Source of the DNA: Planctomycetota bacterium
Lineage (GTDB): Bacteria; Planctomycetota; Phycisphaerae; UBA1845; UTPLA1
Direction of reading: 5' to 3'
DNA length: 54,259 nt
Assembly: GCA_015654675.1 (NCBI GenBank)
Contig: JAATGM010000053.1
Span: 1 to 54,259, forward strand
The notes below the pieces were generated by a model. That model was not told where the DNA came from. It searched no databases and was given only the letters and a program-made list of their open reading frames with translations. Below, piece by piece: positions 1 through 8,449 of this stretch. The stretch's first letter is position 1; every line of letters begins with the position of its first letter. Position numbers and translations under genes: made by a program.

Positions 1-2053
1 CGCCGCCACCGCCGCCACCGTTGTTTTGGACGGCGCGGCTGCCGGCGTCGGGGGCACCGGGGTCGCCGGCGCGGCAGACAGAGCGGGCGCGGACGAAGTA
101 GAAGGACTGGACGCCCTCGCCGGCTGAGGTGTCGTCGAAGAGGGTGGAGTTGGTGCTGCCGAGGAAGGTTGCTGCGCCGAAGTTGGTGTCGCTGCCGCGG
201 AAGACGTCGTATTCGGCGGCATTGGCGACGGGGTTCCAGGTGACGCGGACGACGGGGCCGGTGTCGTTGTCTGTCGCGGAGACGTTGGCGGGGGCGGCGG
301 GCGGCGGGCAGAGAGAATTGAAAGAGTTGAGGGCGTTGAGGCGGCCCCAGCCGAAGCTATTGTCAAAGCCGGCTGCGCCGAGGTCGATCGCGCCGGAGGC
401 GAGGGCGCCGCGGACGCCGTCGGGTCCGACGGAGAAATTACTGGCGGCGATGATGAGGGCGGCGACGCCGGCGGCGTGCGGGGCGGCGGCGGATGTGCCG
501 GTGAAGGGGACAAAGAAACCGCCGGCGCCGGTGACCTGGACGCCGTCGGTGGCGACGCAGAACGGCGTGGCGCGGGTCTGCTGGGTGGGGAAGAAAATGG
601 TGGACGGGCCCTGATTGCTGAAGCTGCGAAGACTGGCGGGCGCGGCGGCGTCGACAGCGCCGACCGAGATGACGCCTTCGGCGGCGGGCTGGCCGAAGAC
701 AGAGTCGATGCAGTTGGCGTCATCGTCGGCGAAATCGGCGCGGAGGGAGATCAACTCGATGACGGCGTTTCCGACAGCGGAGAATTTGCGGACTTCGAGG
801 CCGACATTTCGCGTCCCGGGACCTGGGTTGGTCCAGACGAGGTGTTCAAGGGGAGGGATGCTTCCGTCCTGTTCTTCTTCAGCGGCGACAATGAGCGTAT
901 TCGTGTCGGAATCGAAGAGGCGGAGGTCGTAGTCGTTGAAACTGGCGTTGAAAGGATCGTTCCACTGAAGGACGACGTTGACGGTCTGGCCGCTGGCGAC
1001 CGGCGGGAGGTTGAGGAGGTCGTCGACCCCGCCTCCGGCCTTGAAGTTGTGGACGGTAGCCCCGCCGGCGGTCACGGGGGAGAAGGTTCCTTGATAGTGC
1101 TTGAGGCATTCGTTGCCGGCGGCGGAGATGTAGGTGGAGCCGGCGGCGATGGCGTCGATTGCGGCCTGAGCGACGGGGCCGTCTTCGAAGTAGGGTTCGA
1201 GGAAGAGGCCGACATCGTCGGCGATGACGTGGCAGCCCTGAGCCGAGAGGAAGTTGATGCTCTGGACCATTTCGGCGGAGGTGGGTAGACCGCTCGAGCC
1301 ACCGGAGAAAAAGAGGGATGCGCCGGGGGCGAGGTCGTGGACGATTTCAAGCATGGCGGTGCCTTCGTCGCCGCTGCCGGCGAGGGCGGGGTTGACGGTG
1401 ATGCTGGGCGGGAGGTCGCCGCTGGCGACGGCGGTGGCGCGGTTGGTGACGCCGTCAGAGATGATGCCGACGCGGACACCCGTGCCGGTGATGCCGAAGG
1501 AATTGAGCTGATCGGCGGCGTGAACGGCGGCGCCGGCCGTGCACTGAACGCCGGCACAACGGGCGACGCCGTAGTCGGGCGTGGTGACGCGGCGGACATA
1601 GGGGAGGGCGGCGATGGTGGTGATCTTGTCGGCGGCGACCCAACCCTGGACGACGTTCATGCGGCGGACGGCGAGTTCGACGCGGACGCCTTGCGCTGTG
1701 AGGGCCTGGACGTTTTCGTCGGCGAAGGGGGCGAGGTGGATGTAGCAGTGGATTTCGCCGGCCGGGCTGACCTTGAGCGCGCCGTCGATGCTAAGGCGCG
1801 ACAGCGGGGCGTTGCTGCGCGGGGCGGCCTGCTCGGCTGCGACGCGCGCGATGGCGTAGCGGAGGGGCGAGTCGATCTTGCGTTCGACGGAGCCGGGCGC
1901 GGGCTTTGTGCTTGGGGCGTCGGCGGACGCGCGGCTGGAATTGGCGCGATCAGACTGATGAATTTCGGCGCGGGCGGCGCGCGAGAGAAGCGCAGTGCTG
2001 AGGGCTACGACAAAAAGGACGGCGTTAATCCGTTTGGACTGGGCGATGTTCAT
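1..2053 (-). CDS. Subtilisin-like (S8) secreted serine peptidase, C-terminus cut by window edge
   Basis: The protein is at least 684 residues long and runs off the window. The ATG at 2053 follows an AGGAG Shine-Dalgarno and opens an N-terminal signal peptide (positive stretch, hydrophobic core ending in an ARA site). A subtilase domain follows. The Asp motif is VGIISDG (D200), the oxyanion Asn lies in SAAGNE, and the Ser motif is GTSAAAPHAAG (S521). The usual HGTHVAG block is replaced by GDEGTAM (E230), so the standard catalytic His is missing; a IVHDLAPGA block follows, as in a known subset of bacterial S8 proteins. From about residue 585 there is a fibronectin-III-like module, then a glycine run at the window edge. 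It is likely exported and cell-wall or extracellular. Whether it is catalytically active is uncertain. It is the last gene of a same-strand series that includes dapB. Confidence 0.85.
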   Translation of the reverse strand, partial: MNIAQSKRINAVLFVVALSTALLSRAARAEIHQSDRANSSRASADAPSTKPAPGSVERKIDSPLRYAIARVAAEQAAPRSNAPLSRLSIDGALKVSPAGEIHCYIHLAPFADENVQALTAQGVRVELAVRRMNVVQGWVAADKITTIAALPYVRRVTTPDYGVARCAGVQCTAGAAVHAADQLNSFGITGTGVRVGIISDGVTNRATAVASGDLPPSITVNPALAGSGDEGTAMLEIVHDLAPGASLFFSGGSSGLPTSAEMVQSINFLSAQGCHVIADDVGLFLEPYFEDGPVAQAAIDAIAAGSTYISAAGNECLKHYQGTFSPVTAGGATVHNFKAGGGVDDLLNLPPVASGQTVNVVLQWNDPFNASFNDYDLRLFDSDTNTLIVAAEEEQDGSIPPLEHLVWTNPGPGTRNVGLEVRKFSAVGNAVIELISLRADFADDDANCIDSVFGQPAAEGVISVGAVDAAAPASLRSFSNQGPSTIFFPTQQTRATPFCVATDGVQVTGAGGFFVPFTGTSAAAPHAAGVAALIIAASNFSVGPDGVRGALASGAIDLGAAGFDNSFGWGRLNALNSFNSLCPPPAAPANVSATDNDTGPVVRVTWNPVANAAEYDVFRGSDTNFGAATFLGSTNSTLFDDTSAGEGVQSFYFVRARSVCRAGDPGAPDAGSRAVQNNGGGGGG

Positions 2054-2148
2054 CAGGGCTCCTACTGCTTTTCCCGCGAGGGACACTTGTCGGACTATCC
2101 ATAGTTACCAGCGCCAGCCGGTTTTCTGACACGGAATTCGGGGAGGAT

Positions 2149-2164
2149 TTCCCCGCATGGGGAA
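2149..2164. terminator. Short inverted repeat between dapB and the subtilase gene
   Basis: Six-base arms TTCCCC and GGGGAA flank a 4-nt loop. On the plus strand it is followed by TTTT. On the minus strand, the direction of the flanking genes, no T-tract follows. It could be a weak terminator or processing site for dapB transcripts; it may be incidental. Confidence 0.25.
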
Positions 2165-2180
2165 TTTTACTCGATTTGGG

Positions 2181-2975
2181 TCAGTCCTGCGGGGTGAGGA
2201 CGTCGGCCATGGCGTAGAGACCAGGGTGGCGGGCGGCGATCCACGCGGCGGCGGCGAGAGCGCCGTGGGCGAAGGTATCGCGCGAGTGGGCGACGTGACG
2301 GAGGGTGATGGATTCGCCGAGAGTGGAAAAGCGGATGTCGTGTTCGCCGACGACGTCGCCGGAGCGGACGGCGTGGATGCCGATTTCGGAGGGAGCGCGA
2401 TGTCCGGTGACGCCCGAGCGGCCGTGAGTGAGGCGGGTGAGATCGGGGCGTCCGCGGACGACGGCGTCCTTGAGGGCGAGGGCGGTGCCGCTGGGCGCGT
2501 CGGCTTTGAAGCGGTGGTGGGTCTCGATGATTTCGACGTCGTACGCGGGGCCGAGGGAGCGAGCGAGCTGCTCGGCGGCGCGGAGCAGGGCATTTACGCC
2601 GACGCTCATATTGGCGGAGGAGAGGACGGGGATTTGGTGGGCGGCGGTGTTAATGGCGGCGCGCTGGGCGGCGTCGTGGCCGGTTGTGCCGATGACGATG
2701 GCGCGCTTTCTGCGGAGGCAGGCGTCGAGCCAGAGCTGGGTGGCCGTGGCGGCTGAGAAGTCGATGAGGACGTCGAAGTCGGCGGTGAGAGAGTCAGTGA
2801 CGACGACGCCGAGGTTGCCGACGGCGGCGAGTTCGCCGGCGTCGTGGCCGACGTGAGTGCTGGTAGCGGCGTCGAGCGCTGCGGCGACGGTGAAGCGTTC
2901 ATCGGCGGCAGCGAGGGCGATGATGCGGCGGCCCATTCGACCGGCAGCGCCGGTGACGGCGAGTTTGATCGGCAT
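2181..2975 (-). CDS. dapB: 4-hydroxy-tetrahydrodipicolinate reductase
   Basis: A cytosolic enzyme of the diaminopimelate/lysine pathway. It reduces 4-hydroxy-tetrahydrodipicolinate to tetrahydrodipicolinate with NAD(P)H. The 264-residue length is normal for the family. The N-terminal Rossmann motif reads VTGAAGRMGR. A GTTG motif sits near residue 95, and the family signature ETHHRFKADAPSGTA (substrate-binding His pair, catalytic Lys, DAPSGT loop) lies around residues 151-165. The C-terminal strand GEHDIRFSTLGE is also typical. It lies 33 nt downstream of a small lipoprotein gene on the same strand. No other lysine-pathway gene is visible nearby, so the operon context says little about regulation. 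Confidence 0.95.
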   Translation of the reverse strand: MPIKLAVTGAAGRMGRRIIALAAADERFTVAAALDAATSTHVGHDAGELAAVGNLGVVVTDSLTADFDVLIDFSAATATQLWLDACLRRKRAIVIGTTGHDAAQRAAINTAAHQIPVLSSANMSVGVNALLRAAEQLARSLGPAYDVEIIETHHRFKADAPSGTALALKDAVVRGRPDLTRLTHGRSGVTGHRAPSEIGIHAVRSGDVVGEHDIRFSTLGESITLRHVAHSRDTFAHGALAAAAWIAARHPGLYAMADVLTPQD

Positions 2976-3008
2976 GGCGGCGATTATCGTGGGGGGCGGG
3001 GCAATGGG

Positions 3009-3365
3009 CTAGTCGGAGACGGTGGTGTCCACGCCGCCGCCGACGCTGGGGCCGGTGACGTGGTTGGCGGCCGCGGCGTCGCCTTGGAGGGGGTGGTCCG
3101 CGATGTTGCCGATTGCGAGACCGCCGCCGCCGCCTCTCTGAATGTCCGCGCCGGTGTCGTTGGAATTCGTGGCTTCCTCGGGTGCGGCTACGAGATCGAA
3201 TGAGGATGGGTTGTTGACGCGGCCGACGTCGATGGTGTTGCCTTTGGGGGTGGCCTTGGGCGGCTTGCGGTACCACATGAGGCCGGACTTGTCGTTGGAC
3301 TGGGCGCAGCCGGCGGCGAAGAGGAGCGCGGTTGCGAGGAGCGGTTTTCTGAGACGGCTGGGCAT
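3009..3365 (-). CDS. Small lipoprotein of unknown function
   Basis: A 118-residue protein with a basic N-terminus (PSRLRKP), a hydrophobic stretch and a lipobox LLFAAGC, so Cys20 is the predicted lipidated residue after signal peptidase II cleavage. The mature part is short, hydrophilic and low in complexity, with a run of glycines (QRGGGGGLAIG). No known domain is visible. It begins 2 nt downstream of the site-2 protease stop codon, so the two are almost certainly co-transcribed. The function is unknown. Confidence 0.7.
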   Translation of the reverse strand: MPSRLRKPLLATALLFAAGCAQSNDKSGLMWYRKPPKATPKGNTIDVGRVNNPSSFDLVAAPEEATNSNDTGADIQRGGGGGLAIGNIADHPLQGDAAAANHVTGPSVGGGVDTTVSD

Positions 3366-3367
3366 TT

Positions 3368-4402
3368 CTATCTCCGCATTCGTTCGGGGCCGCGGCGGCG
3401 GTTGGTGGCGTTTTCGAGGGTTTTCTTTTCGGCGCGTGTGAGAGATTGTATGCCGTGCTGGTGGACTTTCAGGAGAATTCGATCGACTTCCTCGGTCTCC
3501 TGGCGTTCCTGCTCGCGTTCGTCGGCAAGGCGGCGGGCCTTTTGTTTATCGCGCCAGCGGGCGAGCCAGCCGCGACGGCGCGGCTCGGTGTAGCCGCCGG
3601 TGAGGTCGTAGCCGAACGTTCGCTCGTCGGTGATGAGGCCAGCGGCGAGCATGCGGCGTTCGTTGAGACAAGTGATGTAGCCGAAGACGGCGATGCCGAT
3701 GATTGAGAGATTGCGAGTACCGATTCCGAGCATTCCGAGTGCGACGGCGCCGACCATGCCCGCGGTGGTGGCGATCTGCATGGCGCGTCCGAGACCGGTT
3801 CGCGGCCAAAGGATCGCCTGAAGCATTCGACCTCCGTCGAGCGGGTACATGGGGAGCAGGTTGAACAAGAGCATGACGTAGCTGAGGAAGAAGGTGTAGA
3901 GCACCCACCAATGCAACTGGCTTGTGACGTAGAGGGAGCTGGTGCCCAAGTGGAAGGGATTCCAGGGAACGGCGTGGAGCGAGTGGCCGGCGGCGACGAG
4001 GATTGGGGCAGTAATCAGGCAGATCAGGACGTTGACGAGGGGGCCGCATGCGGTGGTGATGAACTGGGCCGAGGGAGTTTGCGGAGCGCGGACCATGGCG
4101 AGTCCGCCGAGGGGCCAGAGGAGTATCTCGTTGGCATGGCCGCCGACGGCGCGGGCGGCGAAGCAATGTCCGAACTCGTGAAGCAGGACGATTCCGAAGA
4201 GGATTCCGAGGCGCTTTACGTCGTCGAGGAACGCGGGCGATCCGATCAGCTCGGACGCGATGTAGAGGATGAAGAGGATATGGAGGCGGATGTCGATGGC
4301 GGCGATGCGGCCGATGCGGAGCGACCATGCGAGGGGATTTTCGCTGAGGCGCGGATGGCGCGAGTCGGGGCCGTCGGCGTAGGGGCGTTCTTCCCAGCTC
4401 AT
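3368..4402 (-). CDS. Site-2 protease family (M50) membrane metalloprotease
   Basis: A 344-residue intramembrane zinc protease. The HEFGH motif (H75, E76, H79) in a transmembrane helix and the distal NLLPMYPLDGGR motif (D189) are the zinc ligands and catalytic Glu of M50 peptidases. The SpoIVFB-like minimal arrangement has several hydrophobic helices and no visible PDZ domain. The C-terminal 90 residues are a charged, soluble, probably helical extension (RWRDKQKARRLADEREQE). The ATG at 4402 overlaps the stop of the Nudix gene by 4 nt (ATGA), which argues for coupled translation and fixes the start. A longer open frame to 4624 is read-through over the Nudix gene. The substrate is unknown; such proteases often release membrane-tethered regulators. 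Confidence 0.88.
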   Translation of the reverse strand: MSWEERPYADGPDSRHPRLSENPLAWSLRIGRIAAIDIRLHILFILYIASELIGSPAFLDDVKRLGILFGIVLLHEFGHCFAARAVGGHANEILLWPLGGLAMVRAPQTPSAQFITTACGPLVNVLICLITAPILVAAGHSLHAVPWNPFHLGTSSLYVTSQLHWWVLYTFFLSYVMLLFNLLPMYPLDGGRMLQAILWPRTGLGRAMQIATTAGMVGAVALGMLGIGTRNLSIIGIAVFGYITCLNERRMLAAGLITDERTFGYDLTGGYTEPRRRGWLARWRDKQKARRLADEREQERQETEEVDRILLKVHQHGIQSLTRAEKKTLENATNRRRGPERMRR

Positions 4403-4917
4403 TGGGGCGCCTCCTGACGACGGTTGTGCGTGAGCAGCGTGATAATGGTTTTGGCGTCCATGATCTCGCCCCGGTCGATGGCGGCCAGTGCGTCGGCGGG
4501 TCGCATGAGTTCGACGCGAATTTGCTCGGTCTCCTCGAGGCGCTGGGCCGTCTTTGTTAGATCGGTCGCCACGTAGGCCCGAATAAGTTCCGTCATGACG
4601 CCGGGGGAGGGATAAAATTCGCACAGGGCGGCGATTTGGCCGGCCTGATAGCCGGTTTCCTCTTCCAATTCGCGTTGGGCGGCGTCCTGGGGCGATTCGC
4701 CGGGTTGGTCGAGGGTTCCGGCGGGCAATTCGAGCAGTTCGCGGTCGAGGGTGTGGCGGAAGACGCGGGCCATGACGAATCGGCCGTCGTCGAGGATCGG
4801 GAGGATGACGACGGCACCGGGGTGAACGATTATTTCGCGTCGAACGGTGCGGCCGTTGCGGGTGGCGATGTCGCGGGCAATGACTTTGAACTTGCGGCAG
4901 GTGAGGAGTGTTTCCAT
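4399..4917 (-). CDS. Nudix hydrolase, ADP-ribose pyrophosphatase-like
   Basis: A soluble pyrophosphohydrolase of about 172 residues. The Nudix box is readable as GTLDQPGE followed by AAQRELEEETGY, including the REUxEExGU core at about residues 82-90 that binds the divalent metals. The preceding LLELPAG and the RVFRHTLDRE segment are typical of the ADP-ribose pyrophosphatase (NudF-like) branch, so ADP-ribose or a related nucleoside diphosphate derivative is the likely substrate. The box has one extra residue between its first Gly and Glu. ATG at 4917 was chosen; an in-frame GTG at 4938 is possible and neither has a clear Shine-Dalgarno. It is the first gene of the run with the site-2 protease and lipoprotein. 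Confidence 0.88.
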   Translation of the reverse strand: METLLTCRKFKVIARDIATRNGRTVRREIIVHPGAVVILPILDDGRFVMARVFRHTLDRELLELPAGTLDQPGESPQDAAQRELEEETGYQAGQIAALCEFYPSPGVMTELIRAYVATDLTKTAQRLEETEQIRVELMRPADALAAIDRGEIMDAKTIITLLTHNRRQEAPQ

Positions 4918-5012
4918 ATTCGGGCGGCCCAGGGGCACGTTGATATCAACGGATTATATCCACGGCCGGCGCGGGCAAACAAACCCACACGAGCGCGGAG
5001 ATTTGCGCCGGA

Positions 5013-5042
5013 TTGGCCCGGGGCAATCGTTGTTGATAAGAT
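5013..5042 (+). promoter_or_regulatory. Candidate promoter for the small gene at 5161
   Basis: TTGGCC and TAAGAT are separated by 18 nt, about 120 nt upstream of the ATG at 5161. The match to sigma-70 hexamers is only moderate. The 243-nt gap between the divergent Nudix gene and this gene otherwise shows only a small inverted repeat around GCCGGCATTGGCCGG. Confidence 0.25.
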
Positions 5043-5160
5043 AGACGCATCAGCCGGCATTGGCCGGTCAATTCCCGTCTTTGAGCGAGTCGTAGGGATG
5101 CGTTTCAGTTCGCGGCGGTTCGCGAGCCGGGCGGGCGTTTTCATCGGAGGATGGTTTCTA

Positions 5161-5472
5161 ATGCCTGATGCACAGGGCGCTGCGAAATATCTGTCGGCCG
5201 GTACGAAGGTGAAGGTGATTACCCCGGGTGATCCACCGGCATGGTCTGAATGGGATGACGACAAGGGGCGGACCGGGCCGCCGGTGAAGAAGCGGCTGCG
5301 AGCGCAGTTTTTCCGTGGGGATCCGAAGATTCAGGCGGAAATTGTCTACATCGCGAATGAGTCGGATCGGGACGCGCTGAAAAAGAAGGGGCGGGCGAAA
5401 GTTCGCATCAAAGAATCGTCCGGCTCGCAACTTGTGATCACGGCCGATCTGAACAATCTTAAGAAGCGTTAG
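5161..5472 (+). CDS. Small basic conserved-looking hypothetical protein
   Basis: A soluble protein of 103 residues, rich in Lys and Arg (about one in four residues), with no signal peptide or membrane segment. The ATG at 5161 is preceded by GGAGG with 10-nt spacing, which is why the much longer upstream open frame is not accepted. A short beta-rich pattern (TKVKVITPGDPPAWSEW, then KAKVRIK-like strands and QLVITADLNNLKKR) could be a small barrel or nucleic-acid-binding fold, but no family is recognised. Its stop codon overlaps the stop of the convergent sulfotransferase gene by 4 nt. Confidence 0.65.
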   Translation: MPDAQGAAKYLSAGTKVKVITPGDPPAWSEWDDDKGRTGPPVKKRLRAQFFRGDPKIQAEIVYIANESDRDALKKKGRAKVRIKESSGSQLVITADLNNLKKR

Positions 5473-6668
5473 GCGGGGATTGCTAGCCGGTCGGCGGCGT
5501 CGCGTTGGATGGCTCCGTCGGCATAGCCGTAATCGGCCATGAGCGGTCCCCAACGGCGCAAGACGAGTTCGCGAGTCGCATCGCAGAGCTGGTAGCGGTT
5601 GGTGCGGTAGGTGCGGCCGCGCGCGGCGAAGGCCTCGACGCGGGGCTGGATGGCGTCAAAGTTGCCGAGGTCGAGGCGCTTGTAGACGTTTCGCATCTGG
5701 CCAACGGGGTCGGCGACGAGATCTTCATAACGTACATCGCAGATACGCGAGGGTTGCGGCGCGCGGCGCGTCTGGCGGAGGCGGCGGTACATGCGCTCGA
5801 AGCGGGCGAGGACTTGTTCTTCGAGGCCGCGGAAGTTGGGGCGCTGGAGGCCCAGCGATTCGTAGAGCGAGCGCCAGAGGTGGACGGTCGAGGCGAAGAC
5901 GGTTGTGGGCTCGCGAACGATGTGAACGAAACGGGCGTCGGGGAACATTTCGAGCAGCAGGGGGATGCGCATGGTGTGGAGGGGGGATTTCAAAATGAGG
6001 CGGCGATTGTCGTGGACGGTGAGCGCGGCGAGGAATTTGAGCAGGGTGCGACGCCACTCTTCGCGATCGGATTCGCTGAGATCTTCGAGGGTTTCGTATT
6101 CCTGATACGGGACGGGGTGATTGGGAAAGGCGATCGCGAAGTAGGGTGACGGGACGCCCAGGTTTGCGAGGGCGAATTCGTCTTCCTGCGGCGTGGAGGC
6201 ACCCATGGGCATGTTGTCCATCCAGCGTCGCGATGGGAAGAAGAGGCGCGAGACGAATGGGGCAGCCCAGCCACTGATCAGGAAGTGGCTCGGAGTCATG
6301 CACGTGTGATTAGAGGGGAAGGCGTGGCGCTCGTCGTAGGAGAGGAGTTCGTGGAGAAGCGTTGTGCCGCTGCGCCAGTGGCCAAGGACGAAGATGGGGT
6401 GTTTTTCGATTTTGGCTGCGGCGATCTTGCGGTTGAATAGCAGAGACTGAACAAGTCCAAGACCGGTGTTTGAGATGCAGCCGACGACGTTGACGAGGAG
6501 GCGGTGGAGGAGGAGGGGCGAGACCGCGAAGTGATTGCGGGCCAACAGGCGGGCCCAGGTGAGCGGGGACGCGCCGCCGAACGGGCCCGGGCTCCAGGGG
6601 AGGTGGCGGCGCGAGCGCGGATACTGGTCTGATCCGCAGCCGGACGGTGAGCCGTCACGCTGTATCAC
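5469..6668 (-). CDS. Sulfotransferase family protein (PAPS-dependent)
   Basis: About 399 residues. The 5'-phosphosulfate loop is FVLGHWRSGTTLLHELL, and the 3'-phosphate-binding region is RFVHIVREPTTVFASTVHLW. Together these define the Sulfotransfer_3-type P-loop fold that transfers sulfate from 3'-phosphoadenosine-5'-phosphosulfate to a carbohydrate, lipid or protein acceptor. The motif RYEDLVADP late in the protein also fits the family. A GTG at 6668 was chosen as start because GGAGG lies 8 nt upstream; the frame is open to a further GTG at 6737. A hydrophobic N-terminal stretch near LLLHRLLVNVVG may be membrane-associated. The acceptor is unknown. Planctomycetes commonly carry many such enzymes. 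Confidence 0.85.
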   Translation of the reverse strand: MIQRDGSPSGCGSDQYPRSRRHLPWSPGPFGGASPLTWARLLARNHFAVSPLLLHRLLVNVVGCISNTGLGLVQSLLFNRKIAAAKIEKHPIFVLGHWRSGTTLLHELLSYDERHAFPSNHTCMTPSHFLISGWAAPFVSRLFFPSRRWMDNMPMGASTPQEDEFALANLGVPSPYFAIAFPNHPVPYQEYETLEDLSESDREEWRRTLLKFLAALTVHDNRRLILKSPLHTMRIPLLLEMFPDARFVHIVREPTTVFASTVHLWRSLYESLGLQRPNFRGLEEQVLARFERMYRRLRQTRRAPQPSRICDVRYEDLVADPVGQMRNVYKRLDLGNFDAIQPRVEAFAARGRTYRTNRYQLCDATRELVLRRWGPLMADYGYADGAIQRDAADRLAIPA

Positions 6669-6885
6669 GTCGGAAGCCTCCGACACGGTGCTGTTTCGCA
6701 AAACTTCGACCCTCAACGAGCGGCAGATTTGCCGCACTTCCGCGGCCCGGCGTACGACGCGTGCCCAAAGCCCGGGTGGAGCGAATGCTCAGGTTCCATT
6801 CTACCCACCAAAATGCTTGCGGGGACGGGCGAATTGGCGATAATCTTCGGCCCAGCGATCAAGAAAACTTCGAGAGAAACTTGCC

Positions 6886-7239
6886 ATGGCCGACGCCCCC
6901 GCTACCCCGACCCCGATCAAATATGACGACTTTGCCAAGCTTGACCTGCGGATCGGGCGGGTGGCCGAGGCGGTGGCGCACCCGAATGCCGACCGGCTGC
7001 TGGTGTTGAAGGTCGATGTGGGCGGCGAGCAGCGGCAGGTGGTGGCGGGGATTCGGGGCTACTACGAGCCGGAGCAATTGGTCGGCAAGCTGGTTGTGAT
7101 TTTGAAGAACCTGGAGCCGCGGGCGATGCGGGGAGTTGAGAGCCAGGGGATGATTCTAGCGGCTTCGACGGATGATCGGTCGCAGGTGATTCTGCTATCG
7201 CCGAGCGCGGACATCGCGCCAGGGTCGAAGGTCTCTTAG
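6886..7239 (+). CDS. Free-standing tRNA-binding OB-fold protein (EMAP/MetRS C-terminal type)
   Basis: A 117-residue soluble protein made almost entirely of one tRNA-binding OB domain. KYDDFAKLDLRIGRV starts the fold. HPNADRLLVLKVDVGGEQRQVVAGI is the signature strand-loop-strand region shared by the MetRS C-terminal appendage, Arc1p/EMAPII and CsaA. ESQGMILAA closes it. It lacks a synthetase catalytic domain. In several bacteria this domain is either fused to or encoded apart from MetRS, and it increases tRNA affinity; a CsaA-like chaperone role is the alternative. The ATG follows a weak GAGAG element. It is divergent from the sulfotransferase gene. Confidence 0.88.
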   Translation: MADAPATPTPIKYDDFAKLDLRIGRVAEAVAHPNADRLLVLKVDVGGEQRQVVAGIRGYYEPEQLVGKLVVILKNLEPRAMRGVESQGMILAASTDDRSQVILLSPSADIAPGSKVS

Positions 7240-7273
7240 ACCGGCCGCGGCGACTTCGGGCCAGCCATTCGGC

Positions 7274-8437
7274 TCAACCAAACCATTCAGCTTCAGCCAT
7301 GAGCCGCAGCCATTCGCGGTGCTCGGCTTCGATGATTTGTTCGCTGTACCACATGCGGCGCATCAATTCCACGGGTTGATTCTGGGCTTCGAAACCGTCG
7401 GCGATGTGGCGCAGGCCCATGTACTTTGCCTTGAATCGGACGGTGTTGCGGGCGAACTCGAACGCGGAGCGCCACGTCCGCACGGCGGCGCTGACGGCCG
7501 GTAGCGCGAGGGCCAAGAGCAGAAGGGCTTGATTCACCTTTTCGAATGCACCGCCGTGTTCGCCGCCATGCGCGTCGCCAGCGTGGCCGCCGGGATGTGC
7601 GCCGCGAATTGCTCCGGCGAGTTCGTGGCCGATGTGCAGGGCCAGGTGGATGAGCGCGGCACCGACGCTGGCGTAGAACAAGATGACGGGCCAGGACTTT
7701 GTCGCCTCGTCGCGGCGACGGTCGGCCGCGACTCGCCGGGCGAAGTAGTCGAGCTGCTTGTTGAGGCGGCGTTGCTGGTAGTAGGAGGCGACCGCGCGGA
7801 CCGCGTCTACGCGGCCTTCGAGCGAGGCGTAGCTGGGGGGCGACTCGATTTGATCATTTTCCATCCATGATTCGGCGTCGTGCTTTTGAAGCGTGGCGAT
7901 TGCCTGGGCGGAGTCGCGCAGATCGCGCTCCCAGTCTTCGCGCTCGGTGGTGCTGCCGCTCCACGCGCGGGCGTCGAGCAGGAAGCGATATTTTGCGAGA
8001 CGGCACAGCTCGGCACGGTGGCGGGCTACGAGCCAGCCGGGGTGTACGGCCGCCCAGAGACCGCGGGCCACGGCCCAGACTGCGGCAACGACGAAGAGCA
8101 ACTCGGCGATGGCGACGGCGGGCTCGGCCCAGCGAGGAACTGAAAGCGTCTGGGCCAGTTCTTTGCTGAAAATGACCTGAATAATTGCGAGCACGATGGC
8201 GGCGGCGCCGAAGATTGCTGCGCGGCGCGCGACGCGACGGTATTGCTGTTGCTGGGTGATCGCGGCGGCGTCATTGCGGGCGTATACGTCGCGCAGGGCG
8301 GCGAGAATTGCGTTGGCGGGTTCACGGAGTGGGCTTCCGCTGGGGAAGTAGTCGGCGTCGTCGAGCATGTCGTCGGGCGGAGGGACGCCGGGAAGCTCGG
8401 TGGCGACGGGGCGATTCTCCTCGGCATGGTGGCTCAT
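7274..8437 (-). CDS. Four-transmembrane SLATT-like membrane protein partnered with RyR domain
   Basis: A 387-residue membrane protein with two hydrophobic pairs. The first pair is around RRAAIFGAAAIVLAIIQVIF and AVAIAELLFVVAAVWAVA. The second is around SWPVILFYASVGAALIHLAL and QALLLLALALPAVSAAV. Between them lies a soluble segment with RHRAELCRLAKYRFLLDARAW and SYYQQRRLNKQLDYFARRVA. The 'Y-x2-RxxxQxxYF' helix before a second 2TM unit resembles the SLATT/DUF4231 2TM domains described as membrane effectors in nucleotide-signalling conflict systems. A His/Gly-rich loop (HPGGHAGDAHGGEHGG) lies between TM3 and TM4 and could bind metal. The start at 8437 has AAGGA 8 nt upstream. The RyR-domain gene ends 12 nt before this start. 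The family assignment is by eye and moderate. Confidence 0.6.
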   Translation of the reverse strand: MSHHAEENRPVATELPGVPPPDDMLDDADYFPSGSPLREPANAILAALRDVYARNDAAAITQQQQYRRVARRAAIFGAAAIVLAIIQVIFSKELAQTLSVPRWAEPAVAIAELLFVVAAVWAVARGLWAAVHPGWLVARHRAELCRLAKYRFLLDARAWSGSTTEREDWERDLRDSAQAIATLQKHDAESWMENDQIESPPSYASLEGRVDAVRAVASYYQQRRLNKQLDYFARRVAADRRRDEATKSWPVILFYASVGAALIHLALHIGHELAGAIRGAHPGGHAGDAHGGEHGGAFEKVNQALLLLALALPAVSAAVRTWRSAFEFARNTVRFKAKYMGLRHIADGFEAQNQPVELMRRMWYSEQIIEAEHREWLRLMAEAEWFG

Positions 8438-8449
8438 GCGGGCCATCCT

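Noticed and set aside
129-3203. Many long open frames on the plus strand opposite the subtilase and dapB genes
   Set aside because: They are low-complexity Gly/Ala/Asp-rich translations of the antisense strand of high-GC coding sequence, without Shine-Dalgarno signals or domains.
4403-4624. Upstream extension of the site-2 protease frame
   Set aside because: It lies inside the Nudix gene in another frame and is basic low-complexity sequence; the ATGA overlap at 4402 gives a better start.
4636-5160. Upstream extension of the small gene at 5161
   Set aside because: It is antisense to the Nudix gene, and the GGAGG before 5161 marks the real start.
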